DNA of 64,000 bases, from assembly GCF_000966285.1 (NCBI RefSeq), contig NZ_KQ031391.1, forward strand, positions 5,208,430-5,272,429, given 5' to 3'. Below the pieces are notes generated by a model. That model did not search any database. It saw only the letters and a list, made by a program, of their open reading frames with translations, and was not told the DNA's origin. Positions 17,133 through 24,863 of this stretch are shown here, piece by piece; position 1 is the first letter of the stretch; every line of letters begins with the position of its first letter. The stretch is from Pseudofrankia sp. DC12 (GTDB lineage Bacteria > Actinomycetota > Actinomycetes > Frankiales > Frankiaceae). A program made the translations under genes and the position numbers.

Positions 17133-17146
17133 ACGGTAGCTACCGT
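17133..17146. promoter_or_regulatory. Perfect palindrome overlapping Nudix promoter
   Basis: ACGGTAGCTACCGT is a perfect 14-bp palindrome. Its half TACCGT serves as a plausible -10 box on the minus strand just upstream of the Nudix ATG at 17127, so a protein bound here would block the promoter. Confidence 0.5.
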
Positions 17147-17222
17147 TTTGTTCCTGTCAGCCGTTCAGCAAGGACCGTACTGGATCCAGGGCTGACCAAA
17201 CATCAATCGTGACCGGAAGTCG

Positions 17223-17672
17223 TCAGCCCGCCGGTCTGACCCAGCGGCGCCATTCCGGCTGCGACGTGTAGCCCGCGTTTCGCCAGAAGGCGTGGCCGAC
17301 GGCGTTGCCTTCGAGAACCATGGCGTCCAGCCGGATCGCGCCGAGCGCGGTCAGCCTCGTCGCGGCGGCGGCCAGCAGAGCCTGCGCGATGCCGCGCCGG
17401 CGAGCATCGGGGTGCACGGCCAGGCGGTAGAGATGGGCGCGCCAGCCGTCCCAACCGGCGATGAGGGTGCCGAGGATTCTGCCGTTCTCGCGCGCGACCA
17501 GGCAGGCCTCGCGGTCGCGGGCCAGCAACGCCTGGACAGCCTCGCGGGTGTCGGTCGGCCGGGCGTCGTTCTCCGCCGCTACCTCCCACAACCCGAGCAG
17601 CTCGTCCACGTCGGCGGGCGTCGCGTGGCCGATGACGATCGGTGGCGGCTCAACGGCATCCGAGATCTGCAT
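17223..17672 (-). CDS. GNAT family N-acetyltransferase
   Basis: Acetyl-CoA-dependent acetyltransferase, 149 residues. Motif A is LYRLAVHPDARRRGIAQALL, with the R/Q-x-x-G-x-A pyrophosphate loop, followed by LDAMVLEGNAVGHAFWRNAGY as motif B. The minus strand upstream reads TAGGCT, six bases, then the ATG, so the mRNA is probably leaderless. Acceptor substrate unknown. Confidence 0.9.
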   Translation of the reverse strand: MQISDAVEPPPIVIGHATPADVDELLGLWEVAAENDARPTDTREAVQALLARDREACLVARENGRILGTLIAGWDGWRAHLYRLAVHPDARRRGIAQALLAAAATRLTALGAIRLDAMVLEGNAVGHAFWRNAGYTSQPEWRRWVRPAG

Positions 17673-17684
17673 TGCCCGAGCCTA
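17673..17684 (-). promoter_or_regulatory. Leaderless -10 element of GNAT gene
   Basis: On the minus strand TAGGCT is followed by CGGGCA and then the ATG at 17672. This spacing would place the transcription start at the initiation codon, as often seen in actinobacteria. Confidence 0.45.
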
Positions 17685-18506
17685 GGGCTCGGCTGGCGGG
17701 GACAGGAGGGCGCCGGGAGGCGGCTGCCCTGGTTCCGGCTGGGTGCTCGGCCCCAGGTCCTGGGTGGTGAGGGGGCGGCCCGGCAGCGGGGCGGCGGGGT
17801 GGGCGCGCAGGCCGTCGAGGACGATCGCGCGGGCGCGCTCGAAGGCGATCTCGGCGTTCTCGTGGGGGGCGCGGTTCAGGCTGTAGGCGACCAGGGAGAG
17901 CAGGTTCGCGACGTCCCCCGCGCCGACGTCCGGGCGCAGCGAGCCCTCGGCCTGCGCCGCGCGGACCAGGCTGTCGAGCGTCTCGGAGTATTCCCGGCGG
18001 ATCTGTTGGATCGACGGGTCCGCCTGCACCGCCGCGGCTGTCGCCGGTGAGAACAGGCTGGCCAGCCGCATCGTCAGCCGCAGCTCGCGTGGGCTGCTCA
18101 GGCTGTGTACCAGCGTCTCCCACGCTCGCCCTGGGCCTGCGGCGCCCGCCGAGCCGTCACCGGCGCAGTCGCCCACCGATGTGGCGGCTCCCGCGCCGGC
18201 GGAGCCAGTCCGGCCGTCGGCGCGGCCTGGCTCCAGGGTCTCGGCCTCCGCCGCGGCCACCGCGGTCCGGGCTCGGGCCAGCGCGGTCGCCAGGCTGTCG
18301 CGTACCACGGCGAGGACGAGGGCCTCACGGTCGGGGAACCGCCGGTAGAGCGTGCCGACGCCGACGCCGGCCAGCCGGGCGATCTCCTCCATCGGCACGT
18401 CGGGGCCGTCGTCGGCGAACGCCAGCTTCGCGGTGGCGATGATCCGGTCGCGGTTGCGGCGCGCGTCCGCCCGTAACCGGGTCTCGGGTCCCGTCGCCAT
18501 GGCCAT
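17682..18506 (-). CDS. TetR family transcriptional regulator
   Basis: Repressor of about 274 residues. The HTH is ARRNRDRIIATAKLAFADDG, then PMEEIARLAGVGVGTLYRRF. The ligand domain is interrupted by a Gly/Ala-rich insert (about residues 95-125) and ends in a proline-rich tail. The ATG at 18506 follows GGAAGGGAG; a second ATG at 18500 is possible. The region resembles the SCO-type C-terminal TetR domain with RLTMRLASLFSPATAAAV. Its target is unknown; no divergent gene faces it directly. Confidence 0.88.
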   Translation of the reverse strand: MAMATGPETRLRADARRNRDRIIATAKLAFADDGPDVPMEEIARLAGVGVGTLYRRFPDREALVLAVVRDSLATALARARTAVAAAEAETLEPGRADGRTGSAGAGAATSVGDCAGDGSAGAAGPGRAWETLVHSLSSPRELRLTMRLASLFSPATAAAVQADPSIQQIRREYSETLDSLVRAAQAEGSLRPDVGAGDVANLLSLVAYSLNRAPHENAEIAFERARAIVLDGLRAHPAAPLPGRPLTTQDLGPSTQPEPGQPPPGALLSPPAEP

Positions 18507-18729
18507 GCTCCCTTCCAGCACCATCTTGAGCCTCTTCGTGCTCACTCGTGAGCTGTGAAGGGCGGGCTCGTCACCGACCTCGACAGCAAGAGCGAGGCCA
18601 CCACCTACCGCGCCGTCGGCAGCTGATCCGACCCGACCGCTGACCGAGCCCCGGCCGCGCTGTCCCGGCGGCCGGGCCGCTCGTTCCGCGTAGACGGACG
18701 CCGCTACAGCGCGGCCGGAAACCCCATCT

Positions 18730-19074
18730 TCATCCCGGGAAGATGTCCGCCGCGGTGACGACGAGCGTGTCCAGCGGGGCGTTGCGGACCTGCTCGCGGG
18801 CGCAGTAGGAGAGTCGAAGCGGCGTGTCGGCCATTTCCGCCTCCGTGGCTCCAACGGTGGCGACGAGCAGGTCGCGAGCCTTGTCAGTCAGCCTGGGGGC
18901 GAGGCGGCGCGCGTCCACGGACCGGGCCCATTTCGCTTCGCCGAAAAGGATCGGATGGCGCGCTCGCCCGGCGAGAACGACGGCGTCGATCTGGTCGGTG
19001 CCGGCGGAGTTCCAGTATCTACGCGGGGCGTTACATACCAGGGCCGCGGCAAGATAACAGTCCAGATTGATCAA
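18730..19074 (-). pseudogene. DUF234-type ATPase, C-terminal nuclease-like remnant
   Basis: About 110 residues containing RRYWNSAGTDQIDAVVLAG and HPILFGEAKWARSVDARRL. The D...ExK arrangement and context match the DUF234 domain found at the C-terminus of small AAA ATPases, a PD-(D/E)xK-like fold. The ATPase part is absent upstream. The frame opens at an unconvincing ATG, so this is most likely a relic of an imported gene. Confidence 0.55.
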
Positions 19075-19242
19075 ACTACACTTCCAGTCTGGTCGGGCCT
19101 GGAGAAGTGCTTAGAGTTGATCAGGAAACCCAGCAACCACAGGCGGTTCACGTCGCTGCCGGCCTATCCGTGCCGGCCGAATCCGACTACCTTGAGTAGT
19201 CATGCACTGCCGAGAGCGATCTCGCCGCAGCCCTGGTTACAT

Positions 19243-19306
19243 ACGCACCACGTAAGTTACGCACCACGTAAGTTACGCACCACGTAAGTTACGTCCCACG
19301 TAAGCA
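19243..19306. repeat. Tandem 16-bp repeats with internal palindrome
   Basis: Three perfect copies of ACGCACCACGTAAGTT (19243-19258, 19259-19274, 19275-19290) plus a degenerate fourth (19291-19306). Across each junction lies CGTAAGTTACG, an 11-bp palindrome. The array is in a less GC-rich gap between the DUF234 remnant and a CoA-transferase. It resembles an operator array or plasmid iterons. Confidence 0.85.
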
Positions 19307-19323
19307 AGTCGGCGGCCGGTAGG

Positions 19324-20568
19324 TCAGATGACGCCGTCGGCACGGAGGGCGGCCAGGTCGTCGGGGGTGCGGCCGAGCTCGGCGAGGATCGACGTGGTGT
19401 GGGCCCCGAGGGCGGGGATGCCGCCCATCGGGAAGGTCCAGTCCTTGTTCACCGGGGGCGGGAGGACCGCCCGGATCGGGCCCGCGGGGCTGGCGACCTC
19501 GCGCCAGCGGTCCCGGGCCGCCAGGTGCGGGTGGTCGACGACGTCCGGCACGGTGTTCAGCCGGGCGTTGCCGATACCGGCCTTGTCGAGCTGCTCGCGG
19601 GCGTCCGCGAGCGTGACGCTGCGGGCCCAGGCGGCGAGGTGCACGTCGAGCTCGGCCCGGCGGCGGACCCGGCCGTCGTTCTCGGTGAACCGCTTGTCCT
19701 CGGCGAGGCCCGGGCTGCCGAGGATCTCACGGGCCAGCCGCTGCCACTCGCCGTTGTTCGTCGTGCCGAGCACGAGCACCTGGCCGTCCTTGGTGCGGTA
19801 GTTGCCGTAGGGCGAGACCGCGGGGGAGCTGACGCCGTTCGGCTCCTGGACGAGGCCCGAGCCCATGGTGAAGTTCAGCGCGTAGCCCATCCATTCGACC
19901 GCCGCGTCGAACAGGCTCACCTGGATCGCGGCGCCACGGCCCGTCGCGGTGCGGGCGTGCAGCGCGGCGAGCACGGACGTGAGGGTGTACATGCCGCCGC
20001 CGATGTCGGCGAGTGGGATGCCGGCCTTCGCCGGGTGGCCCTCGTGGCCGGTGATCGCGCACGAGCCGGACTCGGACTGGACCAGTAGGTCGTAGGCCCG
20101 CTTGTGCGAGAGCGGGCCGCCGTCACCGTAGCCGGAGATGTCCACGGCGATGATCCGCGGGAAGCGCTCCACCAGCTGCTCGGCGGCCAGGCCCCGGCGG
20201 GCGGCGGCGCCGGGCGCCAGGTTCTGGACGACGACGTCCGCCTTCGTGAGCAGCTCCTCCAGCGCCGCGGCACCGCGTGGGTCGCGCAGGTTGACGGCGA
20301 ACGACTCCTTGCCGCGGTTCAGCCAGGCGAAGTGCGCGCCGAGCTCGCCATGCCAGGCCCCGTCGTAGGAGCGCGCCATGTCGCCGCCGTTGGGGTTCTC
20401 CACCTTGATGACCCGGGCGCCGAAGTCGGCCAGGTGCCGCGTCGCCAGTGGTGCGGCGACGGCCTGCTCGAAGCCGACGACGAGCAGCCCGGCGAGCGGC
20501 AGCGTGCCCGGCCCGCCCTGGGCAGCGGCGGGGAAGGCGGACTCGGTCGTCGAGGCGGAAGTCGTCAC
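19324..20568 (-). CDS. CoA-transferase family III (CaiB/BaiF)
   Basis: A 414-residue acyl-CoA transferase. The N-terminal lobe reads LAGLLVVGFEQAVAAPLATRH, then FGARVIKVENPNGGDMARSYD, and the catalytic Asp lies in KRAYDLLVQSESGSCAITG. The linker and C-terminal lobe are normal. I chose the GTG at 20568 (VTTSASTTESAF); the open frame upstream has no coding character. It follows the MaoC/DUF35 genes on the same strand after about 275 bases and probably supplies the CoA ester for that pathway. Confidence 0.9.
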   Translation of the reverse strand: MTTSASTTESAFPAAAQGGPGTLPLAGLLVVGFEQAVAAPLATRHLADFGARVIKVENPNGGDMARSYDGAWHGELGAHFAWLNRGKESFAVNLRDPRGAAALEELLTKADVVVQNLAPGAAARRGLAAEQLVERFPRIIAVDISGYGDGGPLSHKRAYDLLVQSESGSCAITGHEGHPAKAGIPLADIGGGMYTLTSVLAALHARTATGRGAAIQVSLFDAAVEWMGYALNFTMGSGLVQEPNGVSSPAVSPYGNYRTKDGQVLVLGTTNNGEWQRLAREILGSPGLAEDKRFTENDGRVRRRAELDVHLAAWARSVTLADAREQLDKAGIGNARLNTVPDVVDHPHLAARDRWREVASPAGPIRAVLPPPVNKDWTFPMGGIPALGAHTTSILAELGRTPDDLAALRADGVI

Positions 20569-20659
20569 GTTCGCATGATTTCGTGACCTGCCCTCTCCCG
20601 CATTCCGCCCGGGTGCTCCCCGGCCAAATGCGACCACCACCACGGCGATCGTCCGGAAC

Positions 20660-20754
20660 CGGGCGCTGAGCGCCCTTCGCGGACCTCCCAGATCGACTCC
20701 GTCGATCCGGCAGGAAGCCCGGCTCCGCCTGTCGGGCGCTGAGCGACCTTCGCG
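20660..20754. repeat. Two 22-base direct repeats in leader region
   Basis: CGGGCGCTGAGCGCCCTTCG (20660, continuing CG) and the same sequence with one change at 20733-20754. They lie 73 bases apart between the CoA-transferase and the FAS1-like dehydratase. The gap 20569-20843 holds no other feature I can name. Confidence 0.5.
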
Positions 20755-20843
20755 CCCCTGATCTCCTGGAGCCGGAAATCCGAGGCCGATCTCGATCCAC
20801 GGGAACACCGCGATCTGGCGCCGCGAACGGCCGGAGCCAGCCG

Positions 20844-21332
20844 TCAGGCCCGATGGAGCAGGGTCATGGCCTCGGTGACGAGGAGCTCGCCCGCCTCGTC
20901 GTGGGTGTCGGTGCGGATCCGGATGAAAGTCAGCTGCTTGCCACGGCTGTTGGTGGTGACGCGGACGTCCTCGATGCGGCCGGTGAGCCGGACGGTCGAG
21001 CCGGCCAGCACTGGGCGGTGGTAGGTGAACTCCTGCTCGGCATGCAGGATCAGCCCGCCGTCCGCGCGCAGCGAGGCGATGACCTCGGCGACGTCGAGGG
21101 CGCCCGCGGGCCGGCCGGGCTGGAGGTCCTCGAAGGCGCCGAGCAGCCGCGCGGCGAAGGTGAACGTCGGCGGGGCGGGGATGGCATCGAAGCCCGCGGC
21201 GGCGGCGGCGTCGGCGCGGCGGTAGACCGGCGAGGTGTCGGTGACGGCCGCGGCGAAGTCGGTGACGGCGCCGCGCTCCACGACGACGGTCGCCGCCGGC
21301 AGCTCGGCGCCGATGAGGCCGGTGACGGTCAC
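20844..21332 (-). CDS. FAS1-like/MaoC-type dehydratase domain protein
   Basis: A hot-dog-fold protein of 162 residues, VTVTGLIGAELPAATVV to EAMTLLHRA, of the MaoC N-terminal-like group. The usual D-x4-H catalytic pair is degenerate (TDTSPVYRR, Tyr in the His place), as in the non-catalytic half of heteromeric enoyl-CoA hydratases such as ChsH2. GTG 21332 follows GAGG, 8 bases after the DUF35 stop. It probably pairs with the MaoC protein at 21751-22242, which keeps the catalytic residues. Confidence 0.85.
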   Translation of the reverse strand: MTVTGLIGAELPAATVVVERGAVTDFAAAVTDTSPVYRRADAAAAAGFDAIPAPPTFTFAARLLGAFEDLQPGRPAGALDVAEVIASLRADGGLILHAEQEFTYHRPVLAGSTVRLTGRIEDVRVTTNSRGKQLTFIRIRTDTHDEAGELLVTEAMTLLHRA

Positions 21333-21340
21333 GATGATCC

Positions 21341-21754
21341 TCAGCCGGGGATGCGGAAGACAGGGATGGTCAGGCCGGCCTCGTCGTCGTGCTGGAAGTC
21401 GACCGTCAGCCGCATGCCGATGGCGAGGCCCGCCTCGGCCGCGTCGACGATCGTGCTCTCCAGCCGAGGGCCCTCGTCGAGGTCCACGATCGCCGCGAGG
21501 TACGGCACCCTTGCCTTGAACGGAGGCAGGTCGTTCGACCGGACCTCGGACCAGGTGTACAGGGTGCCGGTGCCGGCCGCCTTCTCCCAGCTGACGTTCT
21601 CGCTCCAGCACGCTGGGCAGAACGGCCGCGGGTACAGGTGCGCCTTCCCGCAGTCGCCGCAGCGGCGGATCAGCAGCTCGCCCTTGCGGGCCGCCTCCCA
21701 CCAGGGAGCGGTCTCCTCCTCGATCGTCGGCAGGTCGAACCGGGGGCCGCTCAT
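21341..21754 (-). CDS. DUF35 (Zn-ribbon/OB-fold) acyl-CoA-binding protein
   Basis: A 137-residue protein with a zinc ribbon, Cys32, Cys35, Cys46 and Cys49 (CGDCGKAHLYPRPFCPAC), followed by an OB fold (GTLYTWSEVRSNDLPPFKA). DUF35 proteins bind SCP2-type thiolases and are needed for their activity, as shown for ChsH2-Ltp2 aldolases. Here it is a separate gene between two MaoC-type genes, overlapping the upstream one by 4 bases, and faces an SCP2-type thiolase. A complex with all three is the likely role. Confidence 0.9.
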   Translation of the reverse strand: MSGPRFDLPTIEEETAPWWEAARKGELLIRRCGDCGKAHLYPRPFCPACWSENVSWEKAAGTGTLYTWSEVRSNDLPPFKARVPYLAAIVDLDEGPRLESTIVDAAEAGLAIGMRLTVDFQHDDEAGLTIPVFRIPG

Positions 21755-22242
21755 GCCCGACTCCTGGTCTGGGGTGCGCTCGCCGTCGGCGCGTCGGCGG
21801 GCCGGCGGGCCGGGGACGCCACGGCGGAGCCGGCGACGACGGTGGCCCCGTCCGCGTTGACGACCTGGCAGTCCAGCTCGACCAGGCCGGTCGCCTCCTC
21901 CCTGCCGGTGACCGTGATATCGGTCGACAGGACGTCGTCCGGCCAGGCCTGGGTGGTGAAGCGGACCTTGTAGTTACGCAGGTTGCCGATGCCGACGAGA
22001 TCGGTCAGCGCCGTCGCGAGCAGGCCAGCGCTGAACATGCCGTGGCCGAAGACGCTCTTCATCCCGGCGGCGCGGGCCCGCTTGTCGTCGTGGTGCATCG
22101 GGTTGAAGTCGTGGGACGCGCCCGCGTAACGGACCAGGTCCGTGCGGGTCAGCCGCAGCGTGCGGACCGGTGCCTTGCCGCCGGCCTCGAGGTCCTCGAA
22201 GAAGACGGCCTCCTTGGAGGCAGCCGGAATGCCGTCGCTCAT
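21751..22242 (-). CDS. MaoC-like enoyl-CoA hydratase
   Basis: Hot-dog-fold hydratase of 163 residues. It keeps the hydratase motif with Asp45 and His50 in ASHDFNPMHHDD, and FGHGMFSAGLLATAL. The ATG at 22242 follows GGGAGAGC. First gene of the minus-strand operon MaoC, DUF35, FAS1-like, CoA-transferase. Probably the catalytic subunit of a ChsH1/ChsH2-like heteromer adding water to a bulky enoyl-CoA. Confidence 0.9.
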   Translation of the reverse strand: MSDGIPAASKEAVFFEDLEAGGKAPVRTLRLTRTDLVRYAGASHDFNPMHHDDKRARAAGMKSVFGHGMFSAGLLATALTDLVGIGNLRNYKVRFTTQAWPDDVLSTDITVTGREEATGLVELDCQVVNADGATVVAGSAVASPARRPADAPTASAPQTRSRA

Positions 22243-22361
22243 GCGCTCTCCCGCCGGATGCCGCGGCCCGTTCGTGCTCGGCCCGCTCGTTCTGGACCCG
22301 GTTGTTCTGGACCGGGCTGCTCCGAACCCGGTCGCGCTGGAGGGGTGCCCGATCCCATAAT

Positions 22362-22383
22362 CGCATAGTATATACAAACTGCG
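22362..22383. promoter_or_regulatory. Putative operator in MaoC/thiolase divergent promoter
   Basis: CGCATAGTATATAC followed by CTGCG, matching the element at 12281-12302 at 17 of 22 positions. It contains the palindrome GTATATAC. It is 120 bases from the MaoC start and 102 from the thiolase start, so one regulator could control both. Confidence 0.55.
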
Positions 22384-22484
22384 GCGCGGGTGCGGCCGAG
22401 CGGCTGACCAGGGCGGCCGCGGTCGGAGTGATGACCTGGGCTGCGAAACGGGCAGCCGGAGCTGGAAGAGCCGCGGGAGGGCGT

Positions 22485-23630
22485 ATGCCGGGCGAGGTGG
22501 CTGTCGTCGGGGCGGCCCTGTCGGACTGCGGGCGGGTCGACACTATGACGCCGTTCGCGCTGCATCACCAGGCGGCGGCGCGCGCGCTGGCCGACGCGGG
22601 GCTCAGTCACGCCGACGTCGACGGCTTCGGCTCGACCGGGCTGGGCGTGCTCCAGCCGGTCGAGCTCGCCGAGTACCTGGGGCTGCGGCCGACGTGGGTC
22701 GACTCGACAGGCGTCGGCGGGTCGACCTGGGAGGTCATGGTCGAGCACGCCGTCGATGCGATCAGGGCCGGCACCGCGAAGACCGTGCTGCTGGTCTACG
22801 GCTCGACGGCCCGCGCCGACATCAAGAAGCGGCTGCGTACGGCGAACCTGTCGCTGTCCAGCCGCGGCCCGAGCCAGTTCGAGGCGCCGTGGGGCCACAC
22901 GCTGATCGCCAAGTACGCGATGACGGCGCGGCGCCACATGCACGAGTTCGGCACGACGATCGAGCAGCTCGCGAACATCGCCGTGGACACCCGCTACAAC
23001 GCCGGGCTGAATCCCGACGCGATGTACCGGGATCCGATGACCGTGGACGACGTCCTGTCGGCGCAGATGGTCGCGACGCCGTTCACGAAGCTGCACTGCT
23101 GCATTCGCAGCGACGGCGGCGGGGCGGTGGTGCTGACGGCGGCGGACCGGGCCGCGGACCTGCCGCACCCGGTCGTGCGGGTGCTCGGCACTGGCACGGC
23201 CAGCAACGTCACGACGATGTCCGAGTGGACCGACTTCACGATCTCGCCGGCGGCCGTGTCCGGGAAGCTCGCGTTCGAGCGGGCCGGTCTGACCGCGCGA
23301 GACGTGGACGTCTGCGAGTTCTACGACTCGTTCACCTCGACCGTGCTGCTCACCTTCGAGGCGCTCGGCTTCTGCGAACGGGGTGAGGGCGGGGCCTACC
23401 TCGAGGGCGGGACCATGCGGGTCGGCGGTCGGATGCCGACCAACACCGACGGCGGCGGGCTGTCCTCCTGCCAACCGGGCATGCGCGGCATCTTCCTTCT
23501 GGTGGAGGCCGTGAAGCAGCTGCGCGGCGAGGCCACCGGCCGGCAGGTGCCGGAGGCCCGGGTGGCGTGCGTGAACGGCACCGGCGGCTGGTTCTCCTCG
23601 GCGTCGACGGTGCTTCTCGGCGTCGACTAG
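22485..23630 (+). CDS. SCP2-type thiolase/aldolase (Ltp2-like)
   Basis: Lipid-transfer-protein thiolase of 381 residues. It starts MPGEVAVVGAALSDCGRVD after GGGAGG. The usual thiolase nucleophile loop is replaced by STGVGGSTWEVMVEH, without Cys, and the C-terminal part reads VCEFYDSFTSTVLL and CVNGTGGWFSSAS. Loss of the nucleophile Cys and retention of Tyr fits the retro-aldol Ltp2/DitF group rather than true thiolases. These require a DUF35 partner, which is encoded divergently at 21341-21754. Predicted to cleave a beta-hydroxyacyl-CoA; substrate unknown. Confidence 0.9.
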   Translation: MPGEVAVVGAALSDCGRVDTMTPFALHHQAAARALADAGLSHADVDGFGSTGLGVLQPVELAEYLGLRPTWVDSTGVGGSTWEVMVEHAVDAIRAGTAKTVLLVYGSTARADIKKRLRTANLSLSSRGPSQFEAPWGHTLIAKYAMTARRHMHEFGTTIEQLANIAVDTRYNAGLNPDAMYRDPMTVDDVLSAQMVATPFTKLHCCIRSDGGGAVVLTAADRAADLPHPVVRVLGTGTASNVTTMSEWTDFTISPAAVSGKLAFERAGLTARDVDVCEFYDSFTSTVLLTFEALGFCERGEGGAYLEGGTMRVGGRMPTNTDGGGLSSCQPGMRGIFLLVEAVKQLRGEATGRQVPEARVACVNGTGGWFSSASTVLLGVD

Positions 23631-24086
23631 TCGCCCGACTGATACTTGTTGCTGCCGTAAGATTGGATATAGTATTCACGATCATTATCCGGTCTGGCGC
23701 GACAGATCCCGCGTGGCCCGGTGACCCACCCACGGGGAGCCGATCCAGTCGCTGGCGACCTCTGGTGCACCGGGACGGGACGGGGACGACTGAGTCGGTT
23801 CGTTTCCGGGCAGCTTTCGTGCGCGACGGGCGATGCCTGGCGGCGAACGCCCGCGGGGCCGACAACCGGCCTTTGCGGCGTCTCGCTCGATCAGTGTGAA
23901 GCGTCACAGGACTACCTGGACGTGATGGATCTAATGCGCGCCCCGAACACGGAGGTCGGCGTCGTAGGCGGGGTACGGTCGTATACTTCCTGCAACTTCG
24001 CGGTCCGCTGCTCGCGACTTGGCTCGACCACAGGTGAACGGGCGCGCACAACGGACGCTCTCGCCATCAGTTGAAGGAGCACGGTC
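23631..24086. other. 456-base gap with no recognised gene
   Basis: Between the Ltp2-like gene and the GntR regulator. It starts AT-rich, with GGATATAGTATTCACG near 23665, which shares ATAGTAT with the operator at 22362 and could be a promoter. The rest is GC-rich with no ORF of convincing codon use. Confidence 0.4.
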
Positions 24087-24812
24087 ATACCTCCCAACCG
24101 TCGGACGGCGACCGCCGTAAGCCCGCTTTCGCATCATGCCCCGGGCAAACGGTCCGTCGTCGACCGCAGGAGCAGCGGAAGCCAGGTCGCCGACCATATC
24201 CGGAGCCTGATCTTCGCCGGCACGCTCCGCCAGGGTGACCACGTCCGCCAGGACGAGATCGCGGAGGAGCTGGGCGTCAGCCGTATCCCCGTGCGCGAGG
24301 CGATGATCGCGCTGGAGAGTGAGGGCTGGATCTCGATCGAGCCGCACCGCGGCGCGTTCGTGCACGGCCTGGACCTGAACTCGGTTCGCGATCACTACGC
24401 GCTGCTCGGCCAGCTCTATGGGCTGGCCGCCGAACGGGCGACCGAGCGTGGTGACGAGGAAGGGATCGAGGCCCTGTCCGCGGCCGAGCGCGCGCTGCGC
24501 GCCGCCGAGGATCCGGAAGACATCCTGCACGCGAACGAGGCGTATATCCGGCAGATTTTCACGATGGCCCACTCGCCGCGGCTGTCGTCGTTCGGCCGGC
24601 TGATGACCGGGGTCATTCCGGGAAACTTCTTCGCGCTCGTCCCCGGCACGATCCAGCCGCAGAAGCGGGGCATTACCGCCGTCAACCGGGCCATCAAGGC
24701 CGGCAATGGGGTGAAGGCGTCCCAGGAGTTCGTGCGGATGCTGCGCGGCCACGGCGACCTCGTCGTCGACCTGCTCCAGTCCCGGAACATCCTCTGGGCG
24801 CCGGAGAAATAG
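24087..24812 (+). CDS. GntR/FadR (FCD) family regulator, apparently AUA start
   Basis: Ligand-responsive repressor with an N-terminal winged HTH (QVADHIRSLIFAGTLRQGD, then DEIAEELGVSRIPVREAM and GWISIEPHRGAFV) and a C-terminal FCD helical domain. The frame opens after a TGA at 24072. Between there and ATG 24291, which lies inside the HTH, there is no ATG, GTG or TTG. A strong AAGGAG (24074-24079) sits 7 bases before an in-frame ATA at 24087, giving a 241-residue protein of normal length. So either AUA is used, or a start ATG has mutated. It lies among catabolic genes and may control them. Confidence 0.8.
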   Translation: MPPNRRTATAVSPLSHHAPGKRSVVDRRSSGSQVADHIRSLIFAGTLRQGDHVRQDEIAEELGVSRIPVREAMIALESEGWISIEPHRGAFVHGLDLNSVRDHYALLGQLYGLAAERATERGDEEGIEALSAAERALRAAEDPEDILHANEAYIRQIFTMAHSPRLSSFGRLMTGVIPGNFFALVPGTIQPQKRGITAVNRAIKAGNGVKASQEFVRMLRGHGDLVVDLLQSRNILWAPEK

Positions 24813-24831
24813 GCCCGCCCGACGGCCCTCG

Positions 24832-24863
24832 CCTCGCCCGTCCCGGCACCGGGACGGGCGAGG
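24832..24863 (+). terminator. Perfect 15-bp hairpin terminator
   Basis: CCTCGCCCGTCCCGG and its exact complement are separated by CA, 20 bases after the GntR stop. A short T-containing stretch (CGGTTCTGGTTGG) follows. Confidence 0.7.

Noticed and set aside
18556-18626. Short coding-like tail VKGGLVTDLDSKSEATTYRA ending at 18626
   Set aside because: It could be a C-terminal relic, but it has no identifiable family and is too short to support.
19243-19306. CRISPR array
   Set aside because: The repeats are directly adjacent, without spacers, and no cas gene is present.
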